From JBDGYW01 sp964518955 (GTDB lineage: Bacteria; Gemmatimonadota; Gemmatimonadetes; Gemmatimonadales; GWC2-71-9): 64,000 nt of DNA. The notes under the pieces were generated by a model. That model saw only the letters and a program-made list of their open reading frames with translations, searched no databases and was not told the origin of the DNA. The stretch covers positions 68,964 to 132,963 of the forward strand of contig CAZFHS010000009.1 of the NCBI GenBank assembly GCA_964518955.1, written 5' to 3'. Of the stretch, positions 61,168-64,000 are shown one piece after another (the first letter of the stretch is position 1; each line of letters begins with the position of its first letter). Position numbers and translations under genes: made by a program.

Positions 61168-61207
61168 CTCTAGCGCACTCTCTACATCAGCCACATTTTA
61201 GCCGACT
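61168..61207 (+). promoter_or_regulatory. Bipartite promoter-like element of kinase 2
   Basis: CTCTAGCG at 61168 and GCCACATTTTAGCCGA at 61190-61205 repeat the element in front of kinase 1 with the same 23-base start-to-start spacing, while the bases between differ. The kinase ATG follows at 61208. Confidence 0.55.
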
Positions 61208-63931
61208 ATGACTGATCTGTTCGAGCGTCTGAAATTGGCCCTTTCCGACCGCTACACCATAGAACGCAAACTCGGCGCGGGTGGTATGGCCACCGTGTAT
61301 TTGGCGTACGACGTCAAGCACGACCGCAAGGTGGCGGTAAAGGTGCTGAGACCGGAATTGGCCGCGGTGATTGGCACTGAACGGTTTCTCAACGAGATCA
61401 AGATTACTGCCAATCTCAGCCACCCTCACATCCTGCCACTATTGGACTCAGGAACAGCCGAGGAGCCACCGTCCGCCCGTCCGCCTGACCGCCCGTCCGC
61501 CTTTCTCTACTACGTGATGCCCTACCTGGAAGGGGAGTCACTCAGAGAGCGGCTCGACCGCGAAAAGCAGCTGTCGATCGAAGATGCAATTGATACTGCC
61601 AAGGCGGTTGCAGGCGCGCTTGACTACGCTCACCGACAGAACGTCATCCACCGCGACATAAAGCCTGAGAACATTCTGCTGCACGACGGTCAGCCGGTAG
61701 TTGCTGACTTCGGAATCTCATTGGCAGTGAGTGCGGCAGGTGGTACGCGCCTAACAGAAACTGGTCTCTCACTCGGCACGCCGCAGTACATGAGTCCCGA
61801 GCAGGCGACAGGCGACCGTGAGATAGATGGGCGGAGTGACATCTATTCGCTTGCGTGTGTGCTTTACGAAATGCTGAGTGGTGAGCCTCCGCACACCGGA
61901 CCGACCGTTCAGGCGGTCATTGCCAAGGTGGTGACAGATCGACCGCGGCCGATCGGAGAGCTCAGAGAAACCGTTCCGTTGCATGTCGCGACAGCCTTGC
62001 ACAAGGCTCTCACGAAGTTGCCGGCGGATCGGTTTGCGGGAGCTTCTGATTTAGTCGAGGCGCTGAGCAAGCCGGGCACTTTGGATGTGTCTGTATTCGC
62101 GACGCGTCAGCTAGACGCAACCCAACATCAGTCGCTGAGCAAAATCAAAAGAGTGGCGATCGGAGGGTGGGTTACGGCGGTCGCGCTGTTGGTACTAGCT
62201 GCATGGTTCGCGTTCACCGGCGGTAGCAATGCCAACCCCGATACTCCGGCGCGCCACCTCAGCATCACTCTTCCAGACTCTGCACCGTTGGCGTTCTCGG
62301 GTCCCGCCCCTGTCGGCATCTGGCAGCGAGCGATCGCCATCTCGCGCGATAGCAGAACCGTGGCGTATGTCGCGCCGCATGGTGCCACGACGCGGTTGTT
62401 GGTTCGCCATCTGGACGACACCAGTGTAGTGGTGCTCCCAGGTACTGAAGGGGCATATCATCCGTTCTTCTCACCTGACGGAACTCGAGTCGGGTTTTTC
62501 ACCGGCTTGGAGCTGTGGACGGCTCAAGTCGCGGGTGGTCAACCGGTGCTATTGGCTCAGGACCTGGTAACGCCGGTCGGTGCATCATGGGGAGACGACG
62601 ACCGGATACTTGTTGCCGACCGAGAGGGCCGGGCTCCCATCTGGGTTTCTGCCGCTGGAGTTGAACGAGATACCATTGGCGATCTGGGCGTTCAATTCGA
62701 AACACCGCACCTGCTCCCGGGAGGTGAATGGGCTGTCGGCACTAACCATTTCGGTGCTCAGTTGGCGCTGCTCTCTCTGCAAGATGGTCGTGTGCTGGCG
62801 ATCACCCGCGGTGGAGTCACTGAGGATTCTGCAGCTGGATCGAATGCGCTGATCGGCTTCAACCCGACCTACTCTCCCTCGGGGCACATTCTCTATATGT
62901 CCGCTGGGGATGGTGTGTTGATGGCGTTGCCGTTCGACGCCGACCGTCGAGAAGTGCTAGGTGACCCCCAACCTGTGTTGAATGGTGTGCGGAAAGAGGA
63001 GACGTACGGTTTCGGCCAGTTTGCCATGAGTGACGACGGGCTTCTCGTTTATGCTCCAGGCGGAAACGCCGACTATGGACACCTCGCGTTTGTCGATGCT
63101 CGTATGCAAATCGATACCCTTCCGTTCCCGAGGCGTCAGTACGAGTCGATCCACCTTTCTCCCGATGGGAATCGCATCGTGGTGCAAATCAAGAGTGAGA
63201 TGGGAGAGCGGGCCGCACACGTGCTGGATCTGCGACGCGAACAAACCGAACCGTTGCGCGAGCATGGATTCCCCGAAGGATGGACACGGAATGGAGCCGA
63301 CCTGCTGCTCAGGATCCGCGAGGGAGCCTGGATGACGGGCATCTCGAGGCGCGCTGTCGTCTATTCGATGCACGACGCTTCGACCCGGGATATCGAACTG
63401 CAGGATCCAGTATGGGTTGAGGCTTCGCCGCGCGAGGACATCGTCGCATGGACACGCCGAGCGGACGGAATGTTGTTGGTTCACCAGATGTTCACTGCAG
63501 CTGACGATGTGCAGATGCCAGAAGTCGGTGGGCAGCCGAGTTTTTCGCCGGACGGTAGATGGATTGCATATCTGCGGACTACCGATGGCGTTGTGAGGTT
63601 GTCGCCCTATCCTCCCACGGGGCAGCTCTTTCAAATCTCCTCAGGGAGAGGTGAGCAACCCAAGTGGTCTCAGGCGGGCGATCGGTTGATCTATCGGGAC
63701 GGACGGAGGTTCTGGGAAGTTGAGTTCTCTACTGCAAATGGCGATGTGGAATTGAGTGCTCCAAGGCCACTGGTCGAAGGACCGTTCAACAGGCCATGGA
63801 GTTGGTCATACGACATCGCACCCGACGGCAGACTGCTGGTTGTGGTTGGCGCGCAGGAAGGGTCGGTAGACCACATTAACGTGGTCACCAACTTCCACAG
63901 TGTTTTGGACAGCTTGGCGCCGAGGAGGTGA
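61208..63931 (+). CDS. Membrane Ser/Thr protein kinase with TolB-like propeller (kinase 2)
   Basis: The 907-residue paralogue of kinase 1 keeps all kinase motifs at the same positions: KLGAGGMATV (21-30), K45, HRDIKPEN with D150, DFG, SLGTPQYMSPEQ, and the same Pro/Arg-rich insert. The membrane helix is at about 318-338 (GGWVTAVALLVLAAWFAF). Its outer propeller (ISRDSRTVAYVAPHG, FSPDGTRVGFFTG, LSPDGNRIVVQIK, FSPDGRWIAYLRT) is much less similar to that of kinase 1 than the kinase domains are, suggesting different signals feeding into similar outputs. The remaining 69 bases of the window hold no gene I can support. Confidence 0.95.
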   Translation: MTDLFERLKLALSDRYTIERKLGAGGMATVYLAYDVKHDRKVAVKVLRPELAAVIGTERFLNEIKITANLSHPHILPLLDSGTAEEPPSARPPDRPSAFLYYVMPYLEGESLRERLDREKQLSIEDAIDTAKAVAGALDYAHRQNVIHRDIKPENILLHDGQPVVADFGISLAVSAAGGTRLTETGLSLGTPQYMSPEQATGDREIDGRSDIYSLACVLYEMLSGEPPHTGPTVQAVIAKVVTDRPRPIGELRETVPLHVATALHKALTKLPADRFAGASDLVEALSKPGTLDVSVFATRQLDATQHQSLSKIKRVAIGGWVTAVALLVLAAWFAFTGGSNANPDTPARHLSITLPDSAPLAFSGPAPVGIWQRAIAISRDSRTVAYVAPHGATTRLLVRHLDDTSVVVLPGTEGAYHPFFSPDGTRVGFFTGLELWTAQVAGGQPVLLAQDLVTPVGASWGDDDRILVADREGRAPIWVSAAGVERDTIGDLGVQFETPHLLPGGEWAVGTNHFGAQLALLSLQDGRVLAITRGGVTEDSAAGSNALIGFNPTYSPSGHILYMSAGDGVLMALPFDADRREVLGDPQPVLNGVRKEETYGFGQFAMSDDGLLVYAPGGNADYGHLAFVDARMQIDTLPFPRRQYESIHLSPDGNRIVVQIKSEMGERAAHVLDLRREQTEPLREHGFPEGWTRNGADLLLRIREGAWMTGISRRAVVYSMHDASTRDIELQDPVWVEASPREDIVAWTRRADGMLLVHQMFTAADDVQMPEVGGQPSFSPDGRWIAYLRTTDGVVRLSPYPPTGQLFQISSGRGEQPKWSQAGDRLIYRDGRRFWEVEFSTANGDVELSAPRPLVEGPFNRPWSWSYDIAPDGRLLVVVGAQEGSVDHINVVTNFHSVLDSLAPRR

Positions 63932-64000
63932 GATGATTTCAGATATGAGATCAGTACTGTCCCGTTAGAAGTTGAATAATTCCAACTGGTTACGGAAGTC

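Overview
The window is a dense, GC-rich bacterial chromosome segment with about 45 protein genes, many lipoprotein or Sec signal peptides (so a diderm envelope), and no rRNA, tRNA or CRISPR that I could recognise. Taxonomy is inferred from gene content only: two LADRYTIE-type Ser/Thr kinases with TolB-like propellers, a membrane-anchored BTAD/TPR regulator, and secreted S9, M14, M19, M20, CocE and beta-lactamase-fold hydrolases with CRTAC1 and HzsA-like proteins. This fits Gemmatimonadota or a relative, probably a heterotrophic, envelope-rich environmental lineage.

Layout. 1-4.0 kb: tail of an M14-type carboxypeptidase gene, then cobO and a secreted S9 peptidase on the minus strand. 4.2-13.8 kb: a carbohydrate operon (six-hairpin glycosidase-like lipoprotein, ribose-type ABC ATPase and permease, GH172/DUF2961 lipoprotein, sugar-binding lipoprotein, fucose/arabinose-isomerase-like enzyme). 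13.9-21.7 kb: GH3, CocE hydrolase, GntR/YtrA regulator, SPFH protein, membrane dipeptidase and UMF1 transporter. 21.8-27.0 kb: divergent YchF, a small membrane protein, a BTAD-TM-TPR regulator and DAHP synthase. 27.2-41.4 kb: a plus-strand run of eight tightly packed genes. It starts with an HzsA-like cytochrome, a CRTAC1 protein, a ten-heme/propeller/MauG-like fusion, a second propeller and two orphan type-1 substrate-binding proteins. It ends with two glycosidase-like proteins. 41.4-49.1 kb: nhaA with a small lipoprotein, tpx, an unclassified large lipoprotein coupled to an MscS channel, and an alanine/glycine symporter. 49.3-55.7 kb: a Tat-exported DUF362 protein with a DUF6599-like partner, a Nif11-like small protein, a beta-barrel candidate, small DUF proteins, a COG2426-type membrane protein and an M20 peptidase. 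55.7-63.9 kb: two paralogous membrane Ser/Thr kinases flanking a serine hydrolase and an AAA/DUF4143 ATPase.

The most unusual parts are: (i) the translationally coupled redox operon at 27.2-37.3 kb, whose architecture recalls hydrazine synthase and multiheme cytochrome systems but with unknown substrate; (ii) the 4.2-13.8 kb operon, which may take up a furanosyl sugar such as D-arabinose; (iii) a 7-bp-periodic inverted repeat inserted between the start motif and the coding region of the first kinase, creating a 39-codon leader ORF that ends in ATGA at the kinase start; (iv) three copies of a long palindromic intergenic repeat, one of which supplies the C-termini of two converging genes; and (v) an orphan Nif11-like precursor-type gene. 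All functions are read from sequence motifs without database searches.
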